From the NCBI GenBank assembly GCA_017353855.1, contig JAFMSA010000296.1:1-5831 (forward strand): 5,831 nt of DNA, given 5' to 3'. Positions 5,374-5,831 of this stretch are shown one piece after another. The position numbers and the translations under genes are program-made. Numbering within the stretch: the first letter of the stretch is position 1; every line of letters begins with the position of its first letter. The notes beneath the pieces were generated by a model, which was not told where the DNA came from, ran no database searches, and saw nothing but the letters and a program-made list of their open reading frames with translations. This DNA comes from Alphaproteobacteria bacterium. Lineage in GTDB: Bacteria; Pseudomonadota; Alphaproteobacteria; ATCC43930; CGMCC-115725.

Positions 5374-5831
5374 TGTTTCGGTGCGCTCTTCGCCGTCGGG
5401 TGGGAGGCGGGCTTGGCCTCACCGGGGAGCGCCGCTCCCGTGTCCTGCCGGACGAACAGGCCCTCCACGCGGGGCGCCGGCGCGCCGGGTGTGGCGGGAG
5501 CCGGCATCAAGCGGCTGATATTGTTGTTGAGATCCACGACGGCATACTGGCCGCGAATGGCGTTGGGGCCGCGGGTGAGAGTGACATTGCCGAGGAGCGT
5601 CGCAATACCGGTCTCGGCGTTATAGACGCCGTAATCACTCCGGCCGATATCGGTGTCAGTCGAGACCAGGACATTCCCCTGCGCATCGAGGCGGCTGATC
5701 CGCGAACTGTCGTCGCTGCCGGGGGGGCCGGCAGTCGGACCGGGCTTGGCATTCGTGGCGGCCGGGGTGGCTTTCGCCGGCTTTGCCCCGGGCTTGCCCT
5801 CGGCCGGTTTGGGTCTGTCCTTGACCATATG
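5370..5831 (-). CDS. lptA: LptA/OstA periplasmic LPS transport protein, C-terminal part (5' end outside window)
   Basis: The C-terminal 153 residues of the periplasmic protein that bridges LptC and LptD and carries LPS across the periplasm. The frame stays open to the window edge (a His codon precedes the ATG at 5828), so the start, signal peptide and first half of the OstA domain are beyond base 5831; that ATG is almost certainly internal. Counting from it, residues 1-41 are a Pro/Ala/Lys/Gly-rich low-complexity stretch. Residues about 43-108 are the second half of the OstA fold, with the family pattern ISRLDAQGNVLVSTDTDIGR, YNAETGIATLLGNVTLTRG and RGQYAVVDLNNNISRLMP. An Ala/Pro-rich tail with EGLFVRQD follows. 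The low-complexity stretch would sit inside the domain, between its halves. The stop TGA overlaps the lptB GTG start by two bases (GTGA), so the two genes are translated from one message. Confidence 0.9.
   Translation of the reverse strand, partial: HMVKDRPKPAEGKPGAKPAKATPAATNAKPGPTAGPPGSDDSSRISRLDAQGNVLVSTDTDIGRSDYGVYNAETGIATLLGNVTLTRGPNAIRGQYAVVDLNNNISRLMPAPATPGAPAPRVEGLFVRQDTGAALPGEAKPASHPTAKSAPKQ

Noticed and set aside
4666..5625. Plus-strand open frame of 319 codons opposite lptB and lptA
   Set aside because: It spans the junction of two certain genes on the other strand and shows no protein-family signal.

Overview
This GC-rich window looks chromosomal and alphaproteobacterial, probably from a Rhodospirillales-like lineage. 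The basis is the gene order lptA-lptB-rpoN-hpf-ptsN, a long-form HPF, an Hsp20 gene followed by a DUF1150 gene, and a Tim44-like protein with a signal peptide. The taxonomic assignment is inferred from gene content and protein style only. I see no mobile elements, tRNA or rRNA genes, or CRISPR arrays.

Layout: at the left edge a Tim44-like exported or membrane protein (minus strand, runs off the window at base 1) is divergent from a plus-strand pair, a small heat-shock protein gene and a DUF1150 gene. The 280-base divergent spacer holds a candidate promoter and, directly before hsp20, a folded leader in which a stem with one bulged G covers the ribosome binding site. That is the layout of a ROSE-type RNA thermometer. 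The rest of the window is a minus-strand series read from right to left: lptA (5' end missing), lptB, rpoN, hpf, a gene-free stretch of about 320 bases, then ptsN, which converges on the DUF1150 gene with only 16 bases between the stop codons.

How the genes fit together: LptA and LptB are the periplasmic bridge and the cytoplasmic ATPase of LPS export. RpoN is sigma-54. HPF is the ribosome hibernation factor. PtsN is the EIIA component of the nitrogen-related PTS. Three regulatory signals stand out. First, a near-perfect sigma-54 -24/-12 element (14-base span from GG to GC, one mismatch to TGGCACG-N4-TTGC) lies in the rpoN-hpf spacer and points at hpf, suggesting that RpoN drives the ribosome-hibernation gene next to it. 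Second, the rpoN Shine-Dalgarno sits in a perfect 6-bp hairpin whose foot is 2 bases from the lptB stop, a layout that fits translational coupling of sigma-54 to LptB. Third, there is the putative thermometer of hsp20. All genes are ordinary members of known families; the regulatory layout is the part worth testing.
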